This document shows positions 8,115-17,709 of a DNA stretch of 64,000 bases, piece by piece. The DNA comes from Flavobacteriia bacterium. GTDB lineage: Bacteria > Bacteroidota > Bacteroidia > Flavobacteriales_D > Crocinitomicaceae. The stretch lies in assembly GCA_947450325.1 (NCBI GenBank), contig CANFUT010000011.1, positions 1 through 64,000 of the forward strand, given 5' to 3'. Under the pieces are notes generated by a model that worked only from the letters and a program-made list of their open reading frames with translations, was not told where the DNA came from and searched no databases. The position numbers and the translations under genes were made by a program. Every line of letters begins with the position of its first letter. Positions within the stretch are counted from its first letter, which is position 1.

Positions 8115-9047
8115 CTAAAATGAAGCGTGTAAAACAATCGCCACCGCAAAGAAAACGCTGATCGCAAAAGCGGACAAAGCAACTTTTTTCAATTCAGGAT
8201 CAAAATTGCGTTCTTGGACAATGCTCATGGCTTTTCTTAGATGTAATATCAACAAAATCAGGGGCAACAATGAAAGCGCCATCCATTTATTTTCCGATTG
8301 AAATTGAAAAACGAAAATCGTGAAACAAGCAATTCCGCCTAAAATCAAAAAAGCGTGGTAAAACTTCGCCCTTTCGCCGCCCAACTGAACAACCAACGTG
8401 CGTTTACCTACTTTCGCATCATTCGTTCTGTCGCGCATGTTATTGAGATTCAAAACCGCCATACTCAATAAACCAATTGTAGCAGCCGGCAATAAATTTT
8501 CAAATCGAAAAGTCGAGAAACTGAATTCTGGCAAATACAAATGATAAACGCCTAAAACACTCACCAAACCGAAGAAAATAAATACAAAAAAATCGCCCAA
8601 TCCGTGGTAGCCATAAGCGCGTTTTCCAACGGTATATGTGATTGCTGCAAGTACGCAAAAAACGGCCAAAACAGCATAGAAAACCCAAAATGAAAGCGTT
8701 TTGTTCAACGAAGCGAAATAGATCAATGTTCCTGCCGAAATAAAAGACAAAACGCTCAATAAAAACACCGCATTGCGCATTTCTTTCATCGAAATCACTC
8801 CCGATTGCACAGCTCTTTCAGGACCAACGCGCCCTTCATTGTCCGCGCCTTTCTGACTGTCGCCCAAATCATTCGCTAAATTGGACAGTACCTGAAATAA
8901 AACAGTTGTCAACAAAGCAAAAATGAAAATTGTTGTGTTCCAAAAACCATTTGATTTGGCAACAAAAGAGCCCAAAATAATTCCTGATAATGAAAGTGGA
9001 AGCGTTCGCAATCTGCATGCGTGAATCCAAGCTTTTGTTTTTGTCAT
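8115..9047 (-). CDS. menA: 1,4-dihydroxy-2-naphthoate polyprenyltransferase
   Basis: Integral membrane UbiA-family enzyme that attaches the polyprenyl chain to DHNA, the step that makes demethylmenaquinone. About nine hydrophobic segments in 310 residues. Both prenyl-diphosphate/Mg binding motifs are visible: NDLGDSQKGADNEG (about residue 60) and NNMRDRTNDAKVGKRT (about residue 200). It stands directly upstream of menC on the same strand; the remaining men genes are not in this window. Confidence 0.9.
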   Translation of the reverse strand: MTKTKAWIHACRLRTLPLSLSGIILGSFVAKSNGFWNTTIFIFALLTTVLFQVLSNLANDLGDSQKGADNEGRVGPERAVQSGVISMKEMRNAVFLLSVLSFISAGTLIYFASLNKTLSFWVFYAVLAVFCVLAAITYTVGKRAYGYHGLGDFFVFIFFGLVSVLGVYHLYLPEFSFSTFRFENLLPAATIGLLSMAVLNLNNMRDRTNDAKVGKRTLVVQLGGERAKFYHAFLILGGIACFTIFVFQFQSENKWMALSLLPLILLILHLRKAMSIVQERNFDPELKKVALSAFAISVFFAVAIVLHASF

Positions 9048-9295
9048 GCTGTAAAATTAATCAATCTGATACTACAACACAATTTTCATCAATAGGTTTT
9101 TTAAATTCTTTTTTCATTGAAATTTCCTAAAAAAATCACAATGAATCCGAATTACAAATTGTAGATTCATTTCTGTTTTGTAATTTCGTAGTTAGAAGAA
9201 AATTTCTGTTTTTCAATTATTTTTTTCAGAGAAAACAGATGAATAACAGCATTCGAACAAATCAGATTTTTGTTCAACAAAAGCACAACTCATTC

Positions 9296-10249
9296 ATGAA
9301 AAATCGCATAACACAACTTTTCAATATTCAATATCCAATCATTCAAGCAGGAATGATTTGGTGTTCTGGTTGGGAATTGGCTTCTGCTGTTTCCAACGCT
9401 GGCGGATTAGGAATCATTGGTTCTGGATCAATGTATCCGCATATTTTAGACGAACAAATTGCCAAATGCAAAGCCGCAACAAACAAACCTTTCGCGGTCA
9501 ATTTGCCCATGCTCTATCCTGATATCGACAAGCACATTGAAACAATCATTAAACACCAAGTTCCCATTGTTTTTACTTCTGCAGGAAATCCAAAAACTTG
9601 GACAAAACATTTGCAATCGCATGGAATTGTGGTTGTTCACGTTGTTTCAAGCGTAAAATTTGCTTTGAAAGCACAAGAAGCTGGTGTTGATGCGGTCGTT
9701 GCTGAAGGTTTTGAAGCTGGAGGTCACAACGGACGTGACGAAACAACGACTTTTTGCTTGATTCCGATGGTTGCAGAAGCGATTTCGATTCCTTTGATCG
9801 CCGCAGGCGGAATTGGAACTGGAAAAGGAATGTTGGCCGCAATGACATTAGGTGCTGATGCGGTTCAAATTGGAAGTCGATTCGTTGTTACTCCAGAAGC
9901 GAGTTGTCACATCAATTTCAAAAACAAAGTCATTTCATCGAAAGAAGGCGATACACTTCTAACTTTGAAAGAATTAACTCCTGTGCGATTATTGAGAAAT
10001 CCATTTTTTGACCAAGTTCAAGAAGCATATAAAAAAGGCACAAACGCCGAAGAACTCGAAAATCTTTTGGGTCGCGGACGCGCAAAACGAGGTATGTTTG
10101 AGGGCGACCTCATCGAAGGCGAATTAGAAATCGGTCAAGTTGCGGGATTAATCCATGAAATTAAACCTGCAGCGGAAATTGTTGCTGAAATCATCGCCGA
10201 ATACAAAGAAAACATTGCATTACAAACTTCAGATAAATTTACATTTTAA
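9296..10249 (+). CDS. Nitronate monooxygenase (NPD-family FMN enzyme)
   Basis: 317 residues from ATG 9296; an in-frame ATG at 9239 would add 19 residues with no family match, so the later start (MKNRITQLFNIQYPIIQAGM) is preferred. It is a TIM barrel of the 2-nitropropane dioxygenase family: GGLGIIG near the N-terminus, EGFEAGGHNG, and the phosphate-binding AAGGIGTG followed by LGADAVQIGSRF. The family oxidises alkyl nitronates, but many members have other or unknown substrates. Its stop overlaps the start of the next M16 peptidase by one base (TAATG), so they are co-translated. Confidence 0.85.
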   Translation: MKNRITQLFNIQYPIIQAGMIWCSGWELASAVSNAGGLGIIGSGSMYPHILDEQIAKCKAATNKPFAVNLPMLYPDIDKHIETIIKHQVPIVFTSAGNPKTWTKHLQSHGIVVVHVVSSVKFALKAQEAGVDAVVAEGFEAGGHNGRDETTTFCLIPMVAEAISIPLIAAGGIGTGKGMLAAMTLGADAVQIGSRFVVTPEASCHINFKNKVISSKEGDTLLTLKELTPVRLLRNPFFDQVQEAYKKGTNAEELENLLGRGRAKRGMFEGDLIEGELEIGQVAGLIHEIKPAAEIVAEIIAEYKENIALQTSDKFTF

Positions 10250-11490
10250 TGATTCAATTCGAAAGATTTTCCCTTGAAAACGGACTCAAAGTAATATTTC
10301 ACAAAGACACCACCACGCCTTTGGCAGTCGTAAATACGCTTTACGATGTTGGCGCGCGCGACGAAGATCCTGAAAAAACAGGTTTCGCGCATTTATTCGA
10401 ACATTTGATGTTTGGCGGTTCAGTCAATATTCCTGATTTCGACGCGCCTTTGCAACATGCTGGCGGAGAAAGCAACGCATTTACTTCCAACGATATCACC
10501 AATTACTACGACGTTTTGCCAGCGCAAAATATCGAAACTGCTTTGTGGTTAGAATCCGACAGAATGTTGTCGCTTGGTTTCACACCAAAAAGTTTGGAAA
10601 CACAAAGAAGTGTCGTAATTGAGGAATTCAAACAACGCTATTTAAATCAACCTTACGGAGATGTTTGGTTGAAATTAAGACCTTTGGCTTACCACACGCA
10701 TCCCTATCAATGGGCTACGATTGGAAAAGAAATCAGTCACATTGAAGATGCCAAAATGGAAGATGTAAAAGCGTTTTTCCATAAATTTTACAATCCAAGC
10801 AACGCGATTTTATGCATCGCTGGAAATTTTGAATTAGACGAAGTAAAACGTTTGGTTGAAAAATGGTATGGCGACATTCCATCGAAAATGAAACCTGCTA
10901 GAATTTTGACTGCGGAGTTGCCACAAACGGAATTCAGAGAGCAAATTATCGAACGCAATGTTCCATCTGACGCATTTTATTATGCTTTCAAAATGTCGGA
11001 ACGAAAATCAGCGGAATATTACATCACCGACATGCTTTCTGACGCTTTGGGACGAGACAAATCTTCTCGTTTGTACACTTCGATTCAAAAAGAGCAAAAA
11101 TTGGTAACAGAAATTGGCGCTTACATTACTGGCTCTTTGGACAATGGATTGCTCGTTATCAGCGGAAAACTGAGTCCTGATGTGACTTTTGAAGAAGTGG
11201 ACACCGCGATTTGGAAAGTGTTGAGCGAAATTCAAACTGAAAAAATCAGCACGAAAGAATTAGATCGATTGAAAAATAAAATCAAAACGGCAAAAGCTTT
11301 TCAAGAACAAGGTTTATTGAATCGTGCGATGAATTTGGCTTATTTCGAATTATTAGGCGATGCTGACGGCGTGAATCAAGAAGCGATTTTATACGAACAA
11401 ATTCAACCAGAACACATTTTAGCAAACGCGCAAGACATTCTACAAAAAACAAATTGTTCTTTATTAAAAGTAAAAGCCATTCAATCATGA
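10249..11490 (+). CDS. M16-family zinc peptidase, catalytic subunit
   Basis: 413 residues, insulinase/processing-peptidase fold. The inverted zinc motif HLFEH is at about residues 48-52, with the downstream glutamate in ETALWLESDR, so it should be active. A second M16 domain follows in the C-terminal half. Its stop overlaps the next gene, a non-catalytic M16 partner, by 4 bases (ATGA), which suggests a heterodimer as known for bacterial M16B pairs. No signal peptide is seen, so it is probably cytoplasmic. Confidence 0.9.
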   Translation: MIQFERFSLENGLKVIFHKDTTTPLAVVNTLYDVGARDEDPEKTGFAHLFEHLMFGGSVNIPDFDAPLQHAGGESNAFTSNDITNYYDVLPAQNIETALWLESDRMLSLGFTPKSLETQRSVVIEEFKQRYLNQPYGDVWLKLRPLAYHTHPYQWATIGKEISHIEDAKMEDVKAFFHKFYNPSNAILCIAGNFELDEVKRLVEKWYGDIPSKMKPARILTAELPQTEFREQIIERNVPSDAFYYAFKMSERKSAEYYITDMLSDALGRDKSSRLYTSIQKEQKLVTEIGAYITGSLDNGLLVISGKLSPDVTFEEVDTAIWKVLSEIQTEKISTKELDRLKNKIKTAKAFQEQGLLNRAMNLAYFELLGDADGVNQEAILYEQIQPEHILANAQDILQKTNCSLLKVKAIQS

Positions 11491-12755
11491 GTTTAAGAAA
11501 TACAGCACCCGCGATACATCCACTACAGAAAATCCAATTTGTAGAACCACATATTTTTGACATCACGCCTACTGTGAAATTGTATTGGATGCAACCTGTT
11601 CCAGACGAAACAACGCGCATTGAATTTCACTTTGACGCAGGAACAATCCGCGGAAATCGCAAAATTGCGGGTTTTGTGAACAGTCTTTTACTTTCAGGAA
11701 CTGCCGACAAAACGAGTACACAGATCAATCAAGAATTGGACGGTTTGGGCGCTTATTTGGATCAAGAAATTGCACAAGAATTGGCAATCGTCAGTTTATA
11801 TTGTTTGAAAGAAAACGTTGAAAAAGCAGTCGCTATTTTGGTAAATGCGATTCAGGAAGTCGCGTTTCACGAACACGAAATCAGCGATATGTTACGCGAA
11901 AAAAAGCAACAATTTCTCGTTTCTTCTGAAAAAGTGAGCGTTTTGGTGCGACGTGCTTTTCAAAAACAATTGTTTAGCAATTCAGAAAACTACAATCGTC
12001 AACTAGAATTGTCGGATTTGGAGGATGTTTCTGTACTGGATTTGAAAAGATTTCACAAAGAATTTTACCTACAAGGTTTGCGCAAAGTAATCGTTGTTGG
12101 TGATGTTGAACCAGCATACATCGATCGTTTAATCGATACAGTTGGCGCTTGGTCTAAACCGGGAATTTGCGAATTTGAAAAAGATTTCATCAACATTCCA
12201 GGACGTTTACACATCGAGAAAAAAGATGCGGTTCAAACGGCAATTCGCATGGGAATTCCATTGTTCAACAAAACGCATGAAGATTTCCTTGATTTTCAAA
12301 TTCTTCAAACCATTTTCGGCGATTATTTTGGAAGTCGATTGATGTCAAATATCCGCGAGGACAAAGGTTATACTTATGGAATCGGTTGTGGCGTTGCAGA
12401 ATCAAACAATGCAGGCTATTTCATTATTGCGACAGAAGTTGGAAAAGATGTGGCAGATGCGACATTGACTGAAATCAAAAATGAAATGGATTTGTTGAAA
12501 GTAGAATTGGTTCCGCAAGAAGAATTAGATTTAGTCAAAAATTATCTCCTAGGTCAGATTCTAAAAAGTGCAGACGGACCAAATGCAATGATGGATTTAT
12601 ACATGGCAGCACATTTACACGGCAAAGATTTTGAGTATTACAACGATGCGATTCAGCACATTCAAAACATTTCGCAAGAGCGCATTTTAGCCTTGGCGAA
12701 TAAATATTTGAATTGGGATAAATTTACGATTGTTACAGCGGGAACGAAAGTGTAG
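11487..12755 (+). CDS. M16-family peptidase-like protein, non-catalytic subunit
   Basis: 422 residues from ATG 11487, which overlaps the catalytic subunit's stop by 4 bases. It has the same two-domain M16 layout, but the zinc motif is absent: the matching place reads GNRKIAGFVNSLLLSG. The C-terminal half keeps family features such as GSRLMSNIREDKGYTYG. It is probably the partner of the gene before it, helping form the closed chamber and bind substrate. A strong terminator follows. Confidence 0.88.
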   Translation: MSLRNTAPAIHPLQKIQFVEPHIFDITPTVKLYWMQPVPDETTRIEFHFDAGTIRGNRKIAGFVNSLLLSGTADKTSTQINQELDGLGAYLDQEIAQELAIVSLYCLKENVEKAVAILVNAIQEVAFHEHEISDMLREKKQQFLVSSEKVSVLVRRAFQKQLFSNSENYNRQLELSDLEDVSVLDLKRFHKEFYLQGLRKVIVVGDVEPAYIDRLIDTVGAWSKPGICEFEKDFINIPGRLHIEKKDAVQTAIRMGIPLFNKTHEDFLDFQILQTIFGDYFGSRLMSNIREDKGYTYGIGCGVAESNNAGYFIIATEVGKDVADATLTEIKNEMDLLKVELVPQEELDLVKNYLLGQILKSADGPNAMMDLYMAAHLHGKDFEYYNDAIQHIQNISQERILALANKYLNWDKFTIVTAGTKV

Positions 12756-12779
12756 TTTATCTTTAATTTTAAAAATTGG

Positions 12780-12804
12780 AACGACGGTATTAAATACTGT
12801 CGTT
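12780..12804 (+). terminator. Rho-independent terminator after the M16 gene pair
   Basis: AACGACGGTA, a 5-base loop, TACTGTCGTT: a 10-base stem with one G-U pair, running into seven T residues. It ends the nitronate monooxygenase / M16 operon; the T-tract overlaps the stop codon of the convergent DUF2490 gene. Confidence 0.8.
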
Positions 12805-12807
12805 TTT

Positions 12808-13488
12808 TTATTTCCATTTTTTAAACTTGTATCCCAATGTCAAACCATAGATAAAGTCCGTTGTATTTACTTTTTTGAAAAATGAATTTTGCAAAAGAAA
12901 GTACAAATCAACTTCAAACTGTTTGGTTATTTTTCGGTTTACTCCAATGTACAACCTGTTTCTCCGAATTAAAAAAGGTGAAACTGAAATGGGAGCCATT
13001 ATTTCATCTGCAAGGTAAAAATTGGTCTTTTTATTTAGATCATATCCAAAAGTCAATTTCTCTCTCAAATCCGCTCGCATATAGAAAATCGTTCCATTGT
13101 CAACGATAAAATTACTAGATGTATATTGACCAATCACCCTATTAGAAATCGACCATTTTTTCGCTATTTGAAAAGTATTTGAAATTGAAGCATAATATTG
13201 AAATAAAGACTTGTAATTGCTATTATCTAATTGATATGGAGCATAAACCGCATCCAAGGAAACTTTGAAATTTTCACTTACTTTATAAAATAAACCCAAA
13301 TCAATATAATAGGATTTCAAATGTGAAATATTGTCCGCAAATCGAAAACGAGACTGCACTTTAAGTGAAAGATTTTGCGGTAATTTTTGTTCTAATACCA
13401 ATGATAGCCAACTTGCTGCATCCTGCCTCTGTTGCCCATAAACATGGCATGAAACTAGAAATAAAGTGCCAAGTACCCAATTCTTCAT
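12808..13488 (-). CDS. DUF2490 outer-membrane beta-barrel protein
   Basis: 226 residues from ATG 13488; an upstream ATG would add 8 residues before the signal peptide (MKNWVLGTLFLVSCHVYGQ). The mature part begins QRQDAASWLSLVLEQKLPQNLSL, with alternating strands throughout and a C-terminal aromatic-rich strand (YGLTLGYKFKKWK). The pattern fits DUF2490, a Bacteroidota family of predicted outer-membrane barrels of unknown function. It stands alone between two convergent or tandem units. Confidence 0.75.
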   Translation of the reverse strand: MKNWVLGTLFLVSCHVYGQQRQDAASWLSLVLEQKLPQNLSLKVQSRFRFADNISHLKSYYIDLGLFYKVSENFKVSLDAVYAPYQLDNSNYKSLFQYYASISNTFQIAKKWSISNRVIGQYTSSNFIVDNGTIFYMRADLREKLTFGYDLNKKTNFYLADEIMAPISVSPFLIRRNRLYIGVNRKITKQFEVDLYFLLQNSFFKKVNTTDFIYGLTLGYKFKKWK

Positions 13489-13623
13489 TTTACAAATTAA
13501 ATCAAAATGCATTGGTTGAAAATTGATTAAGTTAAATTTTATGTATTCAGCAAAATTTTAAGTTTATTTTAAGGAATATGAAGGTCTTTTGAAATCTAAA
13601 AATAATGAAAATGATTCACAAAA

Positions 13624-13654
13624 AAAGTCCATCATTTCAAAAACGATGGACTTT
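13624..13654 (-). terminator. Rho-independent terminator of clpX
   Basis: Perfect 10-base stem AAAGTCCATC / GATGGACTTT with an 11-base loop, followed on the minus strand by a run of T, just after the clpX stop. Confidence 0.85.
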
Positions 13655-13675
13655 CAATATCTGTTAATTCTAAAC

Positions 13676-14905
13676 TTAAGCTACTTTCAATCGAGCAACT
13701 TTAGATTTCGAAAATTGTTCTTTGGCATAGTCTGCAGAGACTCTGAATTCTTTGATTTTCTTAGATGGTAAATCAAACATAGCATCATTTAAAATACCTT
13801 CGCAAATCGAACGCAAACCTCTGGCGCCTAATTTAAACTCGATCGCTTTTTCAACGATAAAATCCAACACATCACCTTCAAAAGCCAATTTGATTCCATC
13901 GATTTCAAACAAACGAACATATTGTTTGATCAATGCATTTTTTGGTTCTGTCAAAATTCGTTTCAAACTTTTTCCATCCAACGGTTCCAAGTAAGTCAAT
14001 GAAGGAAAACGACCAATCAACTCAGGAATTAAACCATAAGATTTGATATCTGTTGGATTGATGTATTTCAAGAAATTATCTCCATCAATGCGCACATCAT
14101 CGTTGCTACTGAAACCAATTGTTTGCGTATTTACGCGTCTTGCAATGATTTTTTCAATTCCATCAAACGCACCACCACAAACAAACAAGATGTTTTTAGT
14201 ATCGATTTGAATCATCTTTTGCTCCGGATGCTTTCTTCCTCCTTGAGGCGGAACATTGACAACCGAGCCTTCCAATAATTTCAATAAAGCCTGTTGAACT
14301 CCTTCTCCTGAAACGTCACGTGTAATGGAAGGATTATCACTTTTTCGTGCAATTTTATCAATTTCATCAATGAAAACAATTCCTCTTTGCGCAGCTTCCA
14401 CATTGTAATCCGCAGCTTGAAGCAAACGAGAAAGAATGCTTTCAACGTCTTCACCTACGTAACCTGCTTCAGTTAAAACAGTGGCATCAGCTATACAAAA
14501 TGGAACATTTAACAAACGAGCGATGGTTTTAGCCAACAATGTTTTTCCCGTTCCTGTGCGTCCAACCAAAATAACATTCGCTTTCTCGATTTCCACATCG
14601 TCTTTTGTAACTGGCTGATTCAATCTTTTGTAATGATTGTAAACGGCAACAGACAATACTTTTTTTGCATCTTCTTGTCCGATTACATACTCATCTAATT
14701 TAGATTTGATTTCAATCGGTTTCAAGATATTCAAAGGTGCTTCTTTGAAAGCATCTGTTTTGTTTGCTTTAAATTCCTCTTCAACAATTGAATAACCTTG
14801 CGTAATACAACTTTCACAAATATGACCTGATAATCCTGCGATTAACATTCCTACTTGCGAGCGCGGTCTTCCGCAAAACGAACAAGATGTTTCTTTTTTT
14901 GACAT
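13676..14905 (-). CDS. clpX: ClpXP protease ATPase subunit ClpX
   Basis: AAA+ unfoldase that feeds tagged proteins to ClpP. 409 residues, normal length: an N-terminal four-cysteine zinc finger (CSFCGRP, CESC), Walker A GRTGTGKT at about residue 115, Walker [11 protein letters not shown], pore loop region GYVGEDVE, and sensor-2 GARGLRSI. clpP is 69 bases upstream on the same strand but a hairpin terminator separates them, so clpX may be expressed partly independently. Confidence 0.97.
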   Translation of the reverse strand: MSKKETSCSFCGRPRSQVGMLIAGLSGHICESCITQGYSIVEEEFKANKTDAFKEAPLNILKPIEIKSKLDEYVIGQEDAKKVLSVAVYNHYKRLNQPVTKDDVEIEKANVILVGRTGTGKTLLAKTIARLLNVPFCIADATVLTEAGYVGEDVESILSRLLQAADYNVEAAQRGIVFIDEIDKIARKSDNPSITRDVSGEGVQQALLKLLEGSVVNVPPQGGRKHPEQKMIQIDTKNILFVCGGAFDGIEKIIARRVNTQTIGFSSNDDVRIDGDNFLKYINPTDIKSYGLIPELIGRFPSLTYLEPLDGKSLKRILTEPKNALIKQYVRLFEIDGIKLAFEGDVLDFIVEKAIEFKLGARGLRSICEGILNDAMFDLPSKKIKEFRVSADYAKEQFSKSKVARLKVA

Positions 14906-14921
14906 ATTCTAGTTTGACAAA

Positions 14922-14953
14922 AAAAGCCATCCGCCAAGTGACGAATGACCTTT
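14922..14953 (-). terminator. Terminator/attenuator between clpP and clpX
   Basis: On the minus strand AAAGGTCATTCGTC, loop ACTT, GGCGGATGGCTTT: a stem of about 14 pairs including several G-U pairs, followed by a run of T. It lies between the clpP stop and the clpX start and should limit read-through. Confidence 0.7.
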
Positions 14954-14974
14954 AAATAATTAATTATAAGTGAT

Positions 14975-15652
14975 TTATTTTGGATTTCTCACCAAAACTT
15001 CATCTACCATTCCGTAAGCTTTTGCTTCTTCTGATGTCATCCAATAATCACGGTCTGAATCAGCATGTACTTTGTCGTAATCTTGTTTTGTATGGTATGC
15101 GATGATGTCATACAACTCCTTTTTCAATTTACCGATTTCACGTGCAGTAATTTCGATATCAGAAGCTTGTCCTTGCGCGCCACCCAATGGTTGGTGAATC
15201 ATTACACGTGAATGTTTCAACGCTGAACGTTTTCCTTCAGCACCAGCACACAACAAAACTGCGCCCATAGAAGCTGCCATTCCTGTACAAATTGTTGCCA
15301 CATCTGGTTTGATGTATTGCATTGTATCGTAAATTCCCAAACCTGCATAAACAGATCCACCTGGTGAATTCATGTAAATTTGAATGTCTTTTTTAGGATC
15401 TACAGATTCCAAAAACAACAATTGCGCATTGATAATATTCGCAACTTGGTCATTAATTCCTGTTCCTAGGAAGATAATTCTATCCATCATCAAACGAGAA
15501 AAAACATCCATTTGAGTCATATTCATATGTCTTTCCTCGATGATATATGGAGTCAAAGAAGATTCAATATAACTGTTCAGAGACATACTGCTGATTCCCT
15601 GATGTTTTGTCGCGTATTTTTTAAATTCGTCGTTTCCAAACATATTGTTCAT
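14975..15652 (-). CDS. clpP: ATP-dependent Clp protease proteolytic subunit
   Basis: Serine protease of the ClpXP complex. 225 residues: catalytic Ser in GMAASMGAVLLC (about residue 125), His in MIHQPLGG (about residue 150), and the Asp-containing region before DRDYWMTSEEAKAYG. An N-terminal propeptide-like stretch of about 30 residues precedes the mature domain, a feature of many ClpP proteins. The gene pairs with clpX downstream. Confidence 0.96.
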   Translation of the reverse strand: MNNMFGNDEFKKYATKHQGISSMSLNSYIESSLTPYIIEERHMNMTQMDVFSRLMMDRIIFLGTGINDQVANIINAQLLFLESVDPKKDIQIYMNSPGGSVYAGLGIYDTMQYIKPDVATICTGMAASMGAVLLCAGAEGKRSALKHSRVMIHQPLGGAQGQASDIEITAREIGKLKKELYDIIAYHTKQDYDKVHADSDRDYWMTSEEAKAYGMVDEVLVRNPK

Positions 15653-15875
15653 TTTTTAAATTGTCATTGAGACGTAAATATACATTCTATTTATAGGATT
15701 GAATTCCTTTTAAAGAATAAAATCTTAAATATTTATCAACTTTCGAAAGTCAAGAATGATGCCACTGGAAAATTTCAATTATTACAAACAATATTTCCAT
15801 TTTTGACTGTCAGTTTTACAGTATTATAGACAGTTCGACAGTTTAAGCCTCAATTTCGACATTTTTGTGATAAAA

Positions 15876-16421
15876 TCACTTCCATTTCCAATTTGAGAGA
15901 ACGTAAAAAGGAATGCCTTCGTTGGTTTCGAAAGACTCAAAAAAGGGTTTCAATGTTTCCCCATTTTCGATTTTATCTTTCGGTAAAATAAATGATTGAT
16001 TGGTTTTTAATTTCAACAAAAACATTTCAGGAATCTCAGTAATCGATTCAATTTCAGAATAATTGATTTTCGTCTCAGAAACTTCATCTTTCGCTTTCAC
16101 CAAAGGAGCTTCAAAACTCAAAGTCGCTGGACGACCAAATTTGTTGTTCATATTCTCTTTGATAAACTTCTGATATTGCCGTTTGTAAACATTTTTGTCG
16201 TGAAAGGGATACAAAAAATACCAAACGAATGCCAACACGCAAAAAGCGATTATCATGGTGATATTTCCCTGATAGAAAAACGTAACTGCCAATAACAAAT
16301 AGGCAATCGCAGGCACCAAACGTGAAATAAACCGACGCTTTTTTACCAACGCTGAATTCGACGCGGTGTATAATTGAAACGTCAAATAATCATTTTCATC
16401 AATGGAATAGGTGATTTTCAT
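15876..16421 (-). CDS. YcxB-like membrane protein
   Basis: 181 residues: a short N-terminal cytosolic part (MKITYSIDENDYLTFQLY), two closely spaced membrane helices (about residues 32-70), and a soluble C-terminal domain ending in a Trp-rich tail (VLSNWKWK). The layout and the ITEIPEMFLLKL / FILPKDKI strands fit the YcxB-like family, which is uncharacterised. It appears to be a single-gene unit. Family assignment is by pattern only. Confidence 0.65.
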   Translation of the reverse strand: MKITYSIDENDYLTFQLYTASNSALVKKRRFISRLVPAIAYLLLAVTFFYQGNITMIIAFCVLAFVWYFLYPFHDKNVYKRQYQKFIKENMNNKFGRPATLSFEAPLVKAKDEVSETKINYSEIESITEIPEMFLLKLKTNQSFILPKDKIENGETLKPFFESFETNEGIPFYVLSNWKWK

Positions 16422-16836
16422 GTAATCAAATTAATATTTTTTCAAAGGTAGGGGCAATTTTTGGAAATGGGAAATTATATGATTTTTATTGGGGGATTTG
16501 GGTGGGATTGATATAACGCTCCTACGGAGCTATTTATATGGCGCTCCGATGAACCTTGTTATATTTCGCTCCGATGGAGCTTGTTGATGGATGAACGAAC
16601 AACGTTTTGGACTAAATGCCCTAGAGGGGTATTGTCTCATTAAAAAATGACACTCGATTCCTTCGAGCTCCAGGGGAGCGACATAATTGTCATTTTTTAG
16701 ACAAAAAGAATTTTGAGATTTAGGAAATAATGCTTACCTTTAGTTAAACAACAATTTGATTTGCGCTTTAACGTAAATTTTACCGACCTTAAATTAAAAC
16801 GAAAATTAACCGACTAACAACTTAAAACCAAAAAAA
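16422..16836. repeat. Non-coding region with clustered REP-like palindromes
   Basis: 415 bases upstream of the IS200-like transposase. Three GCTCC-centred palindromes or near-palindromes stand at 16518-16530 (GCTCCTACGGAGC), 16568-16580 (GCTCCGATGGAGC) and 16667-16679 (GCTCCAGGGGAGC), plus a degenerate copy at 16543-16555. The last one sits inside a larger inverted repeat, AAAAAATGACA (16642-16652) with TGTCATTTTTT (16688-16698). This is the arrangement expected of repeats mobilised or bound by a REP-associated tyrosine transposase. Confidence 0.7.
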
Positions 16837-17298
16837 ATGGCTAATACATTTTCACAAATTTACATTCAAATTGTTTTCTCTGTGAAGGGGCGACAGAACC
16901 TGATTGAAAAAGCATGGAGAGATGAATTGCACAAATACATTTGCGGGACAATTTCAGCAAAAGAACAGAAAGTTTATGCCATTGGTGGTGTTGCTGATCA
17001 TATCCATATTCTTGTCAGCATCAAACCAAATATCTCCATCTCAGACCTTGTGCGAGACATTAAGGCTAATTCATCGAGGTGGATCAACGAAAAAAATCTC
17101 GTTCGCGGAAAATTTCAATGGCAAGAAGGATTTGGTGCGTTTTCATATTCTTTTTCTGCTTTAGAGAATGTCATCAACTACATTTTAAATCAGGAGAAAC
17201 ACCATGAAATACAAACGTTTAAAAAAGAATATTTGGATCTTTTAGACAAATTCAATATTGAGCATGACGAAAAATACTTATTCAATTGGGTATTGTAA
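16837..17298 (+). mobile_element. IS200/REP-associated (Y1) transposase
   Basis: 153 residues, the full length of the Y1 HUH transposase family. It begins MANTFSQIYIQIVFSVKGR, has the HUH motif as DHIHIL at about residues 52-57 and the catalytic tyrosine in INYILNQEKHH at about residue 119. No TnpB partner is present. With palindromic repeats directly upstream and no second gene, it resembles the REP-associated (RAYT) group more than a mobile IS605. Both catalytic motifs are intact. Confidence 0.88.
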
Positions 17299-17374
17299 AT
17301 TCGCTTCGCACGAGGATTTTTGTACTTTTTATTTCCAAAAGAAACCAATATCTTTACACCCAAATTCAAAAAAA

Positions 17375-17701
17375 ATGGCAGCAGATATTACCGTAACAAT
17401 CATTGACAGAGAAGGCGTTTCACATGAATTGATTGCTCCAACAGACATGAGCATGAATATCATGGAATTGTGTAAATCTTACGATTTGCCAGTGAAAGGT
17501 GAATGCGGTGGTATGGCTATGTGTGCTACTTGTCAATGCTATTTGGAATCTGACACTGAACTTGATCCTCAAAGAGATGCAGAGTTAGACATGCTCGACC
17601 AAGCGTTTTTTGTTAAACCAAATTCTCGTTTGGGTTGTCAAATTCACATCACAGAAGAAATCGATGGAATCGTTTTAAGATTGGCGCCAGAAGCTGAATA
17701 A
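17375..17701 (+). CDS. 2Fe-2S ferredoxin, adrenodoxin type
   Basis: 108 residues from ATG 17375; the open frame continues upstream into the transposase, but MAADITVTIIDREGV is the natural start. Cluster ligands are visible as CGGMAMCATC with a further Cys in RLGCQIHI near the C-terminus, the Cys-x5-Cys-x2-Cys spacing of adrenodoxin/Isc-type ferredoxins. It is probably an electron carrier for iron-sulfur assembly or an oxygenase; no partner gene is adjacent. It converges on nadE with an 8-base gap. Confidence 0.88.
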   Translation: MAADITVTIIDREGVSHELIAPTDMSMNIMELCKSYDLPVKGECGGMAMCATCQCYLESDTELDPQRDAELDMLDQAFFVKPNSRLGCQIHITEEIDGIVLRLAPEAE

Positions 17702-17709
17702 GCTCTGTT

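Noticed and set aside
13589-13771. Small plus-strand ORF across the clpX terminator
   Set aside because: It runs through the terminator hairpin and the 3' end of clpX in antisense and has no family signal.
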